DNA of 64,000 nucleotides from Nocardioides albus (GTDB taxonomy: Bacteria; Actinomycetota; Actinomycetes; Propionibacteriales; Nocardioidaceae), in assembly GCF_014648255.1 (NCBI RefSeq), contig NZ_BMQT01000004.1:248001-312000 (forward strand), given 5' to 3'. The notes under the pieces are model-generated. The model saw only the letters and a list, made by a program, of their open reading frames with translations. It was not told the origin of the DNA and made no database searches. A program made the translations under genes and the position numbers. Numbering within the stretch: position 1 is the first letter of the stretch; the number at the start of each line of letters is the position of its first letter. Below, piece by piece: positions 52,652 through 61,539 of this stretch.

Positions 52652-53692
52652 ATGCCGACCGATAATCCGAGCGATCCCGCGACCGATCCATCAGAGGAAC
52701 GTTCCGTCCGGGATACCCCGCGCGTGGTCAAGATCGTGGCCGGAGCAGTCGGTCTCGTGCTGGTGGCTGCGGGCGTCTGGGATGCCGCGTCAGGAAGCAG
52801 CGGCGCCACAGCCCGCTCTCAACTCACGCTGATCGCGCCCGCGTCGGCGGGTGGCGGATGGGACGGTGCGGCCCGCGAGATCCAGCAGGTCACGCGGTCG
52901 GAAGGGATCGTCAACAACACCCAGGTTCTCAACATCCCCGGTGCCGGCGGGGTGATCGGGCTCAATGAGGTTGCCCAGATGGACGGGGAGAGCCAGACCC
53001 TCATGATGATGGGGATCACGATGCTCGGCGCGATCAGGGTCAACAGCTCGACCCGTACGCTCGACGACGTCACCCCGATCGCCCGGCTGACCGACGACTA
53101 CGACGTCCTGGTGGTGCCGGCTGACTCGCCCTACGACTCGGTCGATGACCTGGTCAAGGACTGGGCGGCGGATCCGAACGACTTCGCTTTCGGTGGCGGC
53201 TCGCTCGGCAGCGTCGACCAGATGATCATCGCCCAGCTCGGGCAGGCAGCCGGCATCGATCCCCTCGACGTCAACTACATCGCCTATTCCGGCGGTGGCG
53301 AGCTCGCCACGTCGCTGCTGTCGGGCACGATCAAGGCGTCGGTAAGCGGCTGGGCAGACTTCGCCGACCAGGTCGAGGCAGGGCGCCTCAAGGCCCTGGC
53401 CGTGTCCGCGGCGGAGCCGGTCGAGTTCATCGACGTCCCCACGCTCAAGGAAGAGGGCTACAACGTCGTCCTGACGAACTGGCGGGGGATCGTCGCGCCG
53501 CCAGGCATCAGCGACGCCACACGTCGCGAGCTGGAGCAGATCGTCACCGAGGTCGTTGAGTCACCCGCCTGGGACGAGACCCTCGAGCGAAACCAGTGGA
53601 CCGACACCTTCATGGTCGGCGAGGAGTTCCAGACGAACCTCGCGCAGCAGACCGAGACGGTCAATCAGATCTGGACCGACCTGGGCTACTGA
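52652..53692 (+). CDS. tctC: Tripartite tricarboxylate transporter substrate-binding protein (TctC family)
   Basis: 346 residues with the TctC/Bug fold: 'LTLIAPASAGGGWDGAAREI', 'VLNIPGAGGVIGLNEVA', 'FAFGGGSLGSVDQM' and 'VNYIAYSGGGELATSLLSG'. It delivers an organic acid to the TctA/TctB membrane complex encoded downstream. The N terminus is unusual: about 28 hydrophilic residues, then one hydrophobic segment without lipobox Cys. The protein therefore looks anchored by an uncleaved helix rather than lipidated. The ATG has GAGGAG upstream. Confidence 0.9.
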   Translation: MPTDNPSDPATDPSEERSVRDTPRVVKIVAGAVGLVLVAAGVWDAASGSSGATARSQLTLIAPASAGGGWDGAAREIQQVTRSEGIVNNTQVLNIPGAGGVIGLNEVAQMDGESQTLMMMGITMLGAIRVNSSTRTLDDVTPIARLTDDYDVLVVPADSPYDSVDDLVKDWAADPNDFAFGGGSLGSVDQMIIAQLGQAAGIDPLDVNYIAYSGGGELATSLLSGTIKASVSGWADFADQVEAGRLKALAVSAAEPVEFIDVPTLKEEGYNVVLTNWRGIVAPPGISDATRRELEQIVTEVVESPAWDETLERNQWTDTFMVGEEFQTNLAQQTETVNQIWTDLGY

Positions 53693-53726
53693 GCCCTCAT
53701 TCTCTTACGAAGCAAGGAGACACCTG

Positions 53727-54104
53727 ATGACCGTCATGGTCGCGTACAGCCACACGGACGAGGGCATGGTCGCACTGGAGAAGGCGCGGGACGCAGCCGA
53801 TCGCTTGCAGGCGCCCGTCGTCGTCTTCGACCTGGAGAGCCCGAGCAAGTCGGCGGACCGTCGGATCGCCCTGCCGGAAGATGCGCAGAAAGGCGAGCGC
53901 TGGCTCGGCCCCGCCCACACGGCCCCGGCTCCGGTCGAGGACCTGCTCGACACGGCCCGCGAGATCGACGTGGCTCTGATCGTCGTGGGCATCCGTCGAC
54001 GCAGTCCTGTCGGCAAGCTCATCCTGGGTTCACAGGCCCAGAGCATCATCTTGGGCGCGGACGTCCCGGTGCTGTCGGTCAAGGCTTCGGGGGCCGACGC
54101 ATGA
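53727..54104 (+). CDS. Universal stress protein (UspA family)
   Basis: The 125-residue Usp domain has 'MVAYSHTDEGMVALEKARDAA' at the start, 'DVALIVVGIRRRSPVGKLILGSQAQSIILGADVPVLSVK' at the end, and the nucleotide-loop remnant 'GSQAQSI'. It sits between the binding-protein gene and tctB, overlapping tctB by four bases (ATGA). It is thus part of the transporter operon and may adjust transport to energy status. AAGGAGA lies six bases before the ATG. Confidence 0.88.
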   Translation: MTVMVAYSHTDEGMVALEKARDAADRLQAPVVVFDLESPSKSADRRIALPEDAQKGERWLGPAHTAPAPVEDLLDTAREIDVALIVVGIRRRSPVGKLILGSQAQSIILGADVPVLSVKASGADA

Positions 54105-54643
54105 GCCAAGCAACTGTCGCTCCAGCGCCCTCGCACTGGGGCACCGGGCGAAGCGGGCTGGTCCTCGCCGGTCTGATCCTCGCTTTCGCGATCTACCTCA
54201 CCGTCGGCATCATCACGATGACCGTTCCCGACGGGGCGGAGCCGCCAGGGCCCAAGTTCTTCCCGATCATCTTGGCGGTCGCCTGCTATGCGCTGGCCGT
54301 CATGCTCACGGTTCACTACGTACGTCGGCCTGAGGCACCTGCCGATACCGATGGTGTCGAGACGATCGAAGAGCCAGAGGGCGTACGCCACAAGTCGTTC
54401 ACCGACTGGCGGACCCTGGGCCTGACGATGGCCGGGTTCCTCGCCTTCGCGCTCCTCCTCGACCCGATCGGATGGATCCTTGCGGCTGCACTGATGTTCT
54501 GGGTGATCGCGTGGGCCATGGGCTCGGGATCGCCGCTCAAAGACGTGGCGGTGGCGCTGGTGCTCTCCTGCGCGGTCCAGGTCGCATTCTCTGCGGGCCT
54601 CGGACTCCACCTTCCCGCCGGCATCCTGGACGGAGTGCTCTGA
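54101..54643 (+). CDS. tctB: Tripartite tricarboxylate transporter small membrane subunit (TctB family)
   Basis: 180 residues with four predicted membrane helices ('LVLAGLILAFAIYLTVGIITM', 'FFPIILAVACYALAVMLTVHYV', 'GLTMAGFLAFALLLDPIGWILAAALMFWVIAWAM', 'VAVALVLSCAVQVAFSAGLGLHLP') and the TctB pattern 'G-x-x-F-F-P'. Overlaps at both ends with neighbouring genes show tight coupling with the UspA gene and tctA. Confidence 0.88.
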   Translation: MSQATVAPAPSHWGTGRSGLVLAGLILAFAIYLTVGIITMTVPDGAEPPGPKFFPIILAVACYALAVMLTVHYVRRPEAPADTDGVETIEEPEGVRHKSFTDWRTLGLTMAGFLAFALLLDPIGWILAAALMFWVIAWAMGSGSPLKDVAVALVLSCAVQVAFSAGLGLHLPAGILDGVL

Positions 54644-56148
54644 TGGAATCACTCAACCTGCTCGCCGGTGGACTCGCCGACGCGCTCACCCCGATGAACT
54701 TGCTCTGGGTGTTCATCGGGGCGTTCCTCGGGACCGCGGTCGGTGTACTTCCTGGCCTGGGATCCTCGATGGCCGTCGCACTGCTGCTCCCGGTGACGTT
54801 CACGCTCGACCCGACCGCGGCGTTCATCATGTTTGCGGGGGTCTACTTCGGTGGTCTCTTCGGTGACTCCACGATGGCGATCCTGGTGAACACACCAGGT
54901 GGGTCGACCGCGATCGCCTCGACCTTCGAGGGTCACCGGATGACGCTGACCGGTCGCGGTCCCCAGGCGCTCGCGACGGCCGCCATCGGTGCCTTCGTCG
55001 GCGGTCTGCTGGCCTCCGTGATCGTCGTGCTCTTTGCCCCGAAGCTCGCCGATCTTGCGGTCAACTTCGGGCCGCCCGAGTATCTGGCCCTCTCGGTTCT
55101 CGCCTTCGTCGCAACCGCGACGGTCGTCAGCACCTCGCTCGCCAAGGGGCTCGCCAGCCTGGTCTTCGGTCTGACCTTCGCTGTGATCGGGATCGACGGC
55201 ATCTCAGGCGCCCAGCGCTTCACCTTCGGTGCACCGCAGCTCTTCGACGGCATCAGCATCATCGTCATCACGGTCGGTGTGCTCGCGCTGGGCGAGGTCT
55301 TCCACGTCGCCTCCCGAGTGCGGCGAACGCGGCCTGGAAGGCTTCACAAGATCACCGGACGGCCCTACCTTTCCCGCGCCGAGGTGCGTGAGGCGGCGCC
55401 GGCCTGGGGACGTGGAGCCCTCATCGGCGCGCCGTTCGGCGTCATCCCGGTCGGTGGAGCCGAGATCCCGACGTTCCTGGCGTACGGCGGTGAGCGCGCC
55501 CTCGACCGCCGACGCAAGCACCCTCAGTTCGGCAAGGGAGCCATCCGCGGTCTGGCTGCTCCTGAGGCGGCGGGCAACGCCACCGCGGGCACCGCCATCG
55601 GGGCGCTCCTCGCGATGGGCCTGCCGACCTCCGCGACAGCGGCGATCATGCTGGCTGCGTTCCGGCAGTACGGGCTCCAGCCGGGCCCGCTGCTCTTCAC
55701 CCGCAGCGCCGACCTGGTGTGGACCCTGATCGCCAGCCTCTTCATCGGCCTGGTCGTGCTTCTCGTCCTCAACCTGCCCTTCGCCCCGCTCTGGGCCAAG
55801 CTGACCAAGATCCCGAGGCACTACCTGTACGCAGGGATCGCGGTCTTCTGCGGGCTGGGTGTCTACGCCACCTCGGCAGCGGTCACAGACTTGATCCTCG
55901 TGCTCGGCATCGGGTTCCTCGGGTTCCTGCTCAGGCGGTACGACTTCCCGCTTGCGCCGATCATGATCGGTGTCGTCCTCGGCCCGCTGGCCGAGACTAG
56001 TCTGCGTAACGCCCTGCTCTCCTCGGGCGGTGACTACGGCGTCCTCGTCGACAGCGGGATCTCGGTGACGATCTATGCGGCGCTGGTGCTGGTGCTGGTC
56101 TTCGTCGCCTACCGAGGCCTGCGAGCGCGAGCAGCGCGCGACGTGTGA
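54643..56148 (+). CDS. tctA: Tripartite tricarboxylate transporter large membrane subunit (TctA family)
   Basis: The 501-residue permease, the normal TctA length, has family motifs 'GVLPGLGSSMAVALLLPVTF', 'MFAGVYFGGLFGDSTMAILVNTPG' and 'GLAAPEAAGNATAGTAIGALLAMGLPTSATAAIML'. About twelve membrane helices are expected. It couples uptake of a tri- or dicarboxylate to an ion gradient. The ATG overlaps the tctB stop by one base. The open frame upstream is inside tctB. Confidence 0.93.
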   Translation: MESLNLLAGGLADALTPMNLLWVFIGAFLGTAVGVLPGLGSSMAVALLLPVTFTLDPTAAFIMFAGVYFGGLFGDSTMAILVNTPGGSTAIASTFEGHRMTLTGRGPQALATAAIGAFVGGLLASVIVVLFAPKLADLAVNFGPPEYLALSVLAFVATATVVSTSLAKGLASLVFGLTFAVIGIDGISGAQRFTFGAPQLFDGISIIVITVGVLALGEVFHVASRVRRTRPGRLHKITGRPYLSRAEVREAAPAWGRGALIGAPFGVIPVGGAEIPTFLAYGGERALDRRRKHPQFGKGAIRGLAAPEAAGNATAGTAIGALLAMGLPTSATAAIMLAAFRQYGLQPGPLLFTRSADLVWTLIASLFIGLVVLLVLNLPFAPLWAKLTKIPRHYLYAGIAVFCGLGVYATSAAVTDLILVLGIGFLGFLLRRYDFPLAPIMIGVVLGPLAETSLRNALLSSGGDYGVLVDSGISVTIYAALVLVLVFVAYRGLRARAARDV

Positions 56149-56168
56149 CCAGCTTGTGGCCTGGGCCG

Positions 56169-56861
56169 TCAGCTCTTCGAAGTCTCCCCGAGCGCTTCGA
56201 TGGCTCGCCGGCCCAGGCTGCCACTGATGTGATCGCGCATGACCTGCTCGGCCCGGTCGGCGTCCTGGTCGAGCACGGCGGCGGCCAGCGCCTGGTGCTC
56301 GGCGCGGACCCGCTCGATGTCCGAGCGGCTGTCGGCCTGAGCGCGCAGACCCACCTGCCGATAGCGGTCGGCCTTGTCCCACAGCCCCTCGAGCACGCCG
56401 ATGAGCGGCTCGTTGTGGGAGGCGCGATAGATGGCGCGATGGAATGCGCGATGGGCGACCAGGCTCTCCATGCTTGCGTGACCGGACAATGGCTCCAAGG
56501 CGGCGAGGGCGGCCTCGATCCGGCTCGCCTCGCCGTCGGTGCGCCGTTGCGCCGCAAGGGAGGCCGCCAGCGGGTCGACGCTGGCGCGCACCTCGTAGAG
56601 GCTGCGAGCCTCTTCGGCGGTCAGCTCGACGACCCGGGCGTCCCGATGGGAGGAGAGGTTGACCATTCCCTCGGTCGCCAGGCGCTTGAGTGCCTCGCGC
56701 AGCGGCGTCGTGCTCAGACCGATCTCGGCAGCGATGCGCTCCTGGCTGACGACAGCACCGGGGCGGAGCTCTTCGGACAGGATCCGGCGCTTGATCTCCT
56801 CGTAGGCGTACTCGCTCTTGCTCTGAAACGGCCGAGCGGGGCCCGAGCTCAATGACTCCAC
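56169..56861 (-). CDS. GntR-family regulator with FCD effector domain
   Basis: The 230-residue protein has a winged helix ('EEIKRRILSEELRPGAVVSQERIAAEIGLSTTPLREALKRLATEGMV') and an FCD domain in which His/Asp ligands typical of metal-binding members can be seen ('HRAFHRAIYRASHN', 'EHQALAAAVLDQDADRAEQVMRDHI'). FCD regulators usually sense small carboxylic acids, which fits the flanking transporter and aconitase-family genes. GTG start. A CCTATAGG element lies 41 bases upstream. Confidence 0.92.
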   Translation of the reverse strand: MESLSSGPARPFQSKSEYAYEEIKRRILSEELRPGAVVSQERIAAEIGLSTTPLREALKRLATEGMVNLSSHRDARVVELTAEEARSLYEVRASVDPLAASLAAQRRTDGEASRIEAALAALEPLSGHASMESLVAHRAFHRAIYRASHNEPLIGVLEGLWDKADRYRQVGLRAQADSRSDIERVRAEHQALAAAVLDQDADRAEQVMRDHISGSLGRRAIEALGETSKS

Positions 56862-56901
56862 GACGTCAGGTTACTGGATTGTACGGACAGGTGACATCCT
56901 G

Positions 56902-56914
56902 TAGCCTATAGGTT
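56902..56914. promoter_or_regulatory. Candidate GntR operator in the divergent gntR/aconitase region
   Basis: TAGCCTATAGGTT is the exact reverse complement of the element before tctC. It lies 18 bases before the aconitase-family start and 40 before the regulator start, positioned to govern both. Confidence 0.6.
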
Positions 56915-56932
56915 CAATCAGGAAGGGATCAG

Positions 56933-59584
56933 ATGGACAGCTTCGACAGCGGCGGGTGGCTCGACACAGCCGGTGGACGGGTGGGAGTGCGCAGGCTCGA
57001 TGCGGTCCCGGGAGCGGAAAGACTGCCGTTCTGCCACAAGATCGTGCTGGAGAACCTGCTGCGTCATGAGGATGGCGAGACCGTCACCAGCGACGACATC
57101 CGCGCGGTCGTCGACCGATCTCGGCGTCCGCATGACATCGCCTTCCATCCCAGCCGGGTGTTCCTGCACGACACCAACGGAGTCCCGGTCCTGACCGACC
57201 TGGCGGCCCTTCGGGACGCGGTCGTCTCGAAGGGCCATGCGGCAGAGTCGCTCGACACGGTCGTCCCCGCACACCTCACCGTCGATCACTCGGTGGTGAC
57301 CGACTACTTCGCTCGTCCCGACGCGCCCCAGCTCAACGTACGACGCGAGTACGAGCGGAACACCGAGCGCTATCGCTTCCTCAAGTGGGGGAAGCACGCG
57401 TTCGCCGGGCTGGAGGTGGTCCCGCCTGGCGCGGGGATCATGCACCAGATCAACGTCGAGTTCCTGGCGGACGTGATCACCGTCCGCGACGGCGTCGCCT
57501 TTCCCGATACGGTCGCCGGCACCGACTCGCACACCACCATGGTCAACGGGCTCTCGGTGCTCGCCTGGGGCGTCGGAGGCATCGAGGCCGAGGCGGCGAT
57601 GCTCGGCCAGCCGGTCTCGATGCTGATCCCGCCAGTCGTGGGCGTCGAGCTGGTCGGTCAGCTCCGGCCGGGGGTCACTGCGACCGACCTGGTCCTCACC
57701 CTGACCGAGAGGCTGCGCCGCCACGGCGTGGTGGGCAAGTTCATCGAGTTCTTCGGCGAGGGTGCAGCCGCGACGAGCATCGCGACAAGGTGCACCATCG
57801 CCAACATGAGTCCGGAGTTCGGTTCGACAGCTGCGGTCTTCCCGATCGACGGTCTAACGCTCGACTACCTGCTCCTGACCGGGCGATCTGCCGAGCACGT
57901 GGCAGTGGTCGAGGCGTACGCCAAGATGCAGGGTCTCTGGCACGACCCGTCGGTGGTGCCGCTCTTCGACGAGCAGATCCGGGTCGATCTGGACGAGATC
58001 CGGCCGAGTCTCGCGGGGCCTCGCCGGCCCCAGGACCGGGTCGACCTCGACCGGGCCCCGGCGTCGCTCGCGCGGGCACTGGAGGGCCTCGGTCGCAGAC
58101 GAACGGTCTCGACCACCGGTCCGACGGATGGCGCGGTCGCGATCGCCTCGATCACCTCGTGCACCAATACCTCGAACCCGGCTGTGATGGTGGCCGCCGG
58201 CCTCCTCGCACGCAATGCCGTCGAGCGCGGCCTGGTCGCCAAGCCGTGGGTCAAGACGAGCCTGGCGCCGGGTTCGAAGGCGGTGACCGGCTATCTGGAA
58301 CGGGCTGGGCTGGCGCCTTACCTGGACAAGCTCGGATTCTCGGTCGTCGGCTATGGCTGCATGACCTGCATCGGCAACTCGGGTGATCTCCTGCCGATAC
58401 TCGCCGAGCGGGTGGAGACCGAGGGCTTGGTCGTGGCCTCGGTACTGTCCGGCAACCGCAACTTCGACGGCCGCATCCACAACGAGGTGTCGCTCAACTA
58501 CCTCGCCTCGCCGCCGCTCGTGGTCGCGTACGCTTTGGCCGGGACGGTCGAGCTGGATCTGACCCGGAAGCCACTGGGAGTCGACCGTGAGGGGCAGCCG
58601 GTGCATCTGGCCGACATCTGGCCCAGCGACGTCGAGATCGCTGCGACGGTCGACAAAGCCAACTCGCCGGACCTGTACTCCGATGTCTACGAGAAGATCT
58701 TCGGAGGCGACGAGAACTGGCAGGCACTCGATGCGCCGACGGAAGCGACCTTTCCGTGGGACGACGAGTCCACGTATCTGCGCCGTCCGCCGTTCTTGGA
58801 CGGTGTCCTGGCGGAGGTGACAGGAGCCGAACCGCCGCCTTTCGTGGATATCGATGGTGCGCGGGTGCTCGAGTACGTCGGGGACTCGGTCACCACCGAC
58901 CACATCTGCCCTGCCGGTCGGATCCCCGCGCAGAGCCCGGCCGGGCGCCACCTGCAGGAGCGTGGCGTCGAACCCCGAGACCTGAACAGCTACGCCTCGC
59001 GACGCGGAAACTGGCAGGTGATGCGCCTTGGCGGCTTCTCCAACCCGCGCCTTGGCAACCGTCTCGTCCCGGGCGGACCGGGGGGCCGCACGCTCGGCTT
59101 CACCGACGCCGAGCCGATCGTCGACGAGGTGCATGTCGTCGCCGACCGGTACGCCTGCAACAGCACCCCGCTTCTCGTGCTGGCCGGCAAGGAATACGGC
59201 ACCGGTTCCTCGCGGGACTGGGCCGCCAAGGTGACATCGCTGCTGGGAGTGCGGTTCGTGCTCGCTGAGTCATTCGAGCGGATCCACCGCTCCAACCTGG
59301 TCGGCATGGGCATCCTGCCGCTCCAGTTCCTGCCTGGGGAGTCCGCCGACTCGCTCGGACTCGACGGCACCGAGATCTTCTCCGTCGAGGGGCTCGCCGG
59401 CCGGGCGACGTCACCCGACACCGTGAGGGTGACCGCCGTCGACCCGGTGGGTGGGCGGACCACGACCTTCGCCGCCACGGTCCGACTCGACACAGCCCGG
59501 GAGCAGACCTACTACCGCTGCGGCGGTCTGTTGCCCTTCGTGCTTCGAGAGACCCTTCGCCAAGCTGAGGAGAACCCTTCATGA
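56933..59584 (+). CDS. Aconitase-family hydratase (AcnA/AcnD type)
   Basis: 883 residues with all [4Fe-4S] ligands: C410 in 'SITSCTNTSNP' and C476/C479 in 'GYGCMTCIGNSG'. Domain landmarks are 'TVAGTDSHTTMVNGLSVLAWGVGGIEAEAAMLGQP', 'VLSGNRNFDGRIH' and, in the swivel domain, 'KEYGTGSSRDWAAKV' and 'FERIHRSNLVGMGILPLQF'. It should isomerise or dehydrate a tricarboxylate. Neighbours (TctABC, an FCD regulator and an RraA-like aldolase) suggest a dedicated catabolic enzyme rather than the housekeeping TCA-cycle aconitase. Substrate could be citrate, aconitate, methylcitrate or a relative. Confidence 0.9.
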   Translation: MDSFDSGGWLDTAGGRVGVRRLDAVPGAERLPFCHKIVLENLLRHEDGETVTSDDIRAVVDRSRRPHDIAFHPSRVFLHDTNGVPVLTDLAALRDAVVSKGHAAESLDTVVPAHLTVDHSVVTDYFARPDAPQLNVRREYERNTERYRFLKWGKHAFAGLEVVPPGAGIMHQINVEFLADVITVRDGVAFPDTVAGTDSHTTMVNGLSVLAWGVGGIEAEAAMLGQPVSMLIPPVVGVELVGQLRPGVTATDLVLTLTERLRRHGVVGKFIEFFGEGAAATSIATRCTIANMSPEFGSTAAVFPIDGLTLDYLLLTGRSAEHVAVVEAYAKMQGLWHDPSVVPLFDEQIRVDLDEIRPSLAGPRRPQDRVDLDRAPASLARALEGLGRRRTVSTTGPTDGAVAIASITSCTNTSNPAVMVAAGLLARNAVERGLVAKPWVKTSLAPGSKAVTGYLERAGLAPYLDKLGFSVVGYGCMTCIGNSGDLLPILAERVETEGLVVASVLSGNRNFDGRIHNEVSLNYLASPPLVVAYALAGTVELDLTRKPLGVDREGQPVHLADIWPSDVEIAATVDKANSPDLYSDVYEKIFGGDENWQALDAPTEATFPWDDESTYLRRPPFLDGVLAEVTGAEPPPFVDIDGARVLEYVGDSVTTDHICPAGRIPAQSPAGRHLQERGVEPRDLNSYASRRGNWQVMRLGGFSNPRLGNRLVPGGPGGRTLGFTDAEPIVDEVHVVADRYACNSTPLLVLAGKEYGTGSSRDWAAKVTSLLGVRFVLAESFERIHRSNLVGMGILPLQFLPGESADSLGLDGTEIFSVEGLAGRATSPDTVRVTAVDPVGGRTTTFAATVRLDTAREQTYYRCGGLLPFVLRETLRQAEENPS

Positions 59585-60075
59585 CCGATCGCCTCGGAAC
59601 CTCCGACCTCTACGACATCCACCAGGAATCGCTGGAATCCTGCGACCTGCAGCTACGCCAGCTCGGCGGCGTACGCCACTTCGAGGGGCCGATCGTCACC
59701 TTCCGCGCGTTCGAGGACAACCTCGAGCTCAAGAAGATCGTCGCCGAGCCGGGTGAGGGCCAGGTGATCGTGGTCGACACCGATGGCTCGATGCGTGTCG
59801 CGATGCTCGGCGACAACATGGCTGCGCTCGCCGCGAGGAACGGCTGGGCCGGCATCGTGGTCAACGGAGCCGTCCGTGACACCGCCGCGCTCGCCGATCT
59901 GCCCATCGGAGTGAAGGCCCTCGGCAGCAACCCACGGCGCAGCCGCAAGGAGGGTGTCGGGCACCGCGATGTAGTCGTCACCTTCGGCGGTGCCGCGTTC
60001 ACCCCTGGCGCCTATCTGGTGAGCGACGACGATGGGATCGTCACGTTTCCGCTCGGCGTGGTTCCTGGGGACTGA
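59581..60075 (+). CDS. RraA-like protein (HMG/CHA aldolase family)
   Basis: 164 residues: 'TSDLYDIHQESLESCDLQLRQ', 'PGEGQVIVVDTDGSMRVAMLGDNMAALAARNGWAGIVVNGAVRDTAALADLPIGVKALG'. The 'G-x-V-R-D' loop and 'GDNMA' match both RNase E inhibitor RraA and class II 4-hydroxy-4-methyl-2-oxoglutarate/4-carboxy-4-hydroxy-2-oxoadipate aldolases. In this catabolic operon the aldolase or oxaloacetate-decarboxylase role is more likely. The start overlaps the aconitase-family stop by four bases (ATGA). Confidence 0.85.
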   Translation: MTDRLGTSDLYDIHQESLESCDLQLRQLGGVRHFEGPIVTFRAFEDNLELKKIVAEPGEGQVIVVDTDGSMRVAMLGDNMAALAARNGWAGIVVNGAVRDTAALADLPIGVKALGSNPRRSRKEGVGHRDVVVTFGGAAFTPGAYLVSDDDGIVTFPLGVVPGD

Positions 60076-60084
60076 TCGCCCGCT

Positions 60085-61539
60085 CTATCGGTCCCGGCCG
60101 GCGCTCTCCAGCAGGCGGAGCCAGATCTCGCTGATGGTCGGGTAGGCGGGGACGGCGTGCCAGAGGCGGTCCAACGGGACCTCGCCGACGATCGCGATCG
60201 TGGCCGCGTGCAGGAGCTCGGAGATGTCGGGTCCGACGGCGGTGAAGCCGACGAGGACCTTGCGCTGCTCGTCGATGACCATCCGCGCCTGGCCGCGGTA
60301 ACCGTCCGCATGTAGCGATGCGCCCGCGACCGAGCCGAGGTCGTAGTCGACCACACCGACCTCGATGCCGGCCTTCTCGGCCGACGCGGCGGAGTGGCCC
60401 ACGGCGACGACCTCGGGATCGGTGAAGATCACCTGGGTGACGGCGCGCTCGTCGGCGGTGGCGGCGTGCCGCCCCCAGGCGCTCAGGTCGGGTTCCTGGC
60501 CGCTGGCCCGTGCCGCGATCAGGTCGCCAAGGGCACGGGCCTGGTATTTCCCGTGATGGGTCAGCAGCGCTCGGTGGTTGACGTCGCCGGCTGCGTAGAG
60601 CCACCCGTCCTCGAGCTGACCGCTGTCGTCGACCACGGCCAGGGCGTCATCGACCTTCAACCAGCTGCCGGGCTCGAGACCGACGTGCTCCAGGCCGAGA
60701 TCCTTGGTGTTCGGGGTGCGGCCGGTGGCGACGAGCACCTCGTCCGCGGTCACCTCGGTGCCGTTGGAGAGCGTCAGGTGCACCTCGCCGGCGTCGTCGC
60801 GGCGGGCTTCGGCTGCGTCGAGGTCCAGATGAAGCGTGACTCCGTACGTCCGCAGCGCATCGGCTACCTGCTCGCCTGCGAACTCCTCGACGCTCGGCAG
60901 GAGCCGGGTGCGCGAGACGAGGGTGACCTGCGACCCGAGAGCGCTGAACGCGGTCGCCATCTCGACGCCGACGACACCGCCGCCGATGATCGCCAGGCGA
61001 CCAGGGACGGACGTGGCGGCAGCGGCCTCGCGGTTCGTCCAGGGCGAGGCATCTGCCAGCCCCGGGATCGGCGGGACGAGGGCAGAGCTGCCGGTGGCGA
61101 CGACCACGGCATGGCGTGCCTGAAGGTCCGTGGTCGTGCCGTCGGAGGCGGTGACCGTGACGGCGCGGGGGCCGGTGATCCGCCCATGCCCGCGGACGAG
61201 TGTGATCCCGGCGCCGGTCAGCCACTCGACCTGGCCGGCATCCTTCCAGCTGGACGTGAACTGGTCGCGTCGGGCGAACACGGCCGCAGGGTCGAGCGTG
61301 CCCGTGACCGCACCGCCGGCGGCCGGTAGCGCCTTGGCGGCACGCAGCGCAGCAGCGTCCCGAAGCAGTGCCTTCGTCGGCATGCATGCCCAGTAGGAGC
61401 ACTCGCCGCCGACCAGCTCGCTCTCGACGATGGCTGCGGTCAGACCGCCCTGCACCGCGCGGTCGGCGACGTTCTCCCCGGTCGGGCCGGCGCCGATGAT
61501 GATGACGTCGACGGTGAGGTTCTTGCTGGTGCTCGTCAT
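60085..61539 (-). CDS. Class-I pyridine nucleotide-disulfide oxidoreductase (dihydrolipoamide/mercuric-reductase-like)
   Basis: 484 residues from the ATG giving '[22 protein letters not shown]' (FAD site). The redox pair is in '[16 protein letters not shown]' (Cys-x4-Cys), the NAD(P) site is '[21 protein letters not shown]', and the second FAD motif is '[10 protein letters not shown]'. The C-terminal active-site loop '[13 protein letters not shown]' replaces the usual 'HAHPT-SE'. It could be a quinone or disulfide reductase of the LpdA type. It is convergent with the RraA-like gene, with a nine-base gap. The frame extends 51 bases further without support. Confidence 0.88.
   Translation of the reverse strand: MTSTSKNLTVDVIIIGAGPTGENVADRAVQGGLTAAIVESELVGGECSYWACMPTKALLRDAAALRAAKALPAAGGAVTGTLDPAAVFARRDQFTSSWKDAGQVEWLTGAGITLVRGHGRITGPRAVTVTASDGTTTDLQARHAVVVATGSSALVPPIPGLADASPWTNREAAAATSVPGRLAIIGGGVVGVEMATAFSALGSQVTLVSRTRLLPSVEEFAGEQVADALRTYGVTLHLDLDAAEARRDDAGEVHLTLSNGTEVTADEVLVATGRTPNTKDLGLEHVGLEPGSWLKVDDALAVVDDSGQLEDGWLYAAGDVNHRALLTHHGKYQARALGDLIAARASGQEPDLSAWGRHAATADERAVTQVIFTDPEVVAVGHSAASAEKAGIEVGVVDYDLGSVAGASLHADGYRGQARMVIDEQRKVLVGFTAVGPDISELLHAATIAIVGEVPLDRLWHAVPAYPTISEIWLRLLESAGRDR

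Noticed and set aside
57854..59134. 426-codon minus-strand frame inside the aconitase-family gene
   Set aside because: Shadow of a gene with all iron-sulfur ligands intact.
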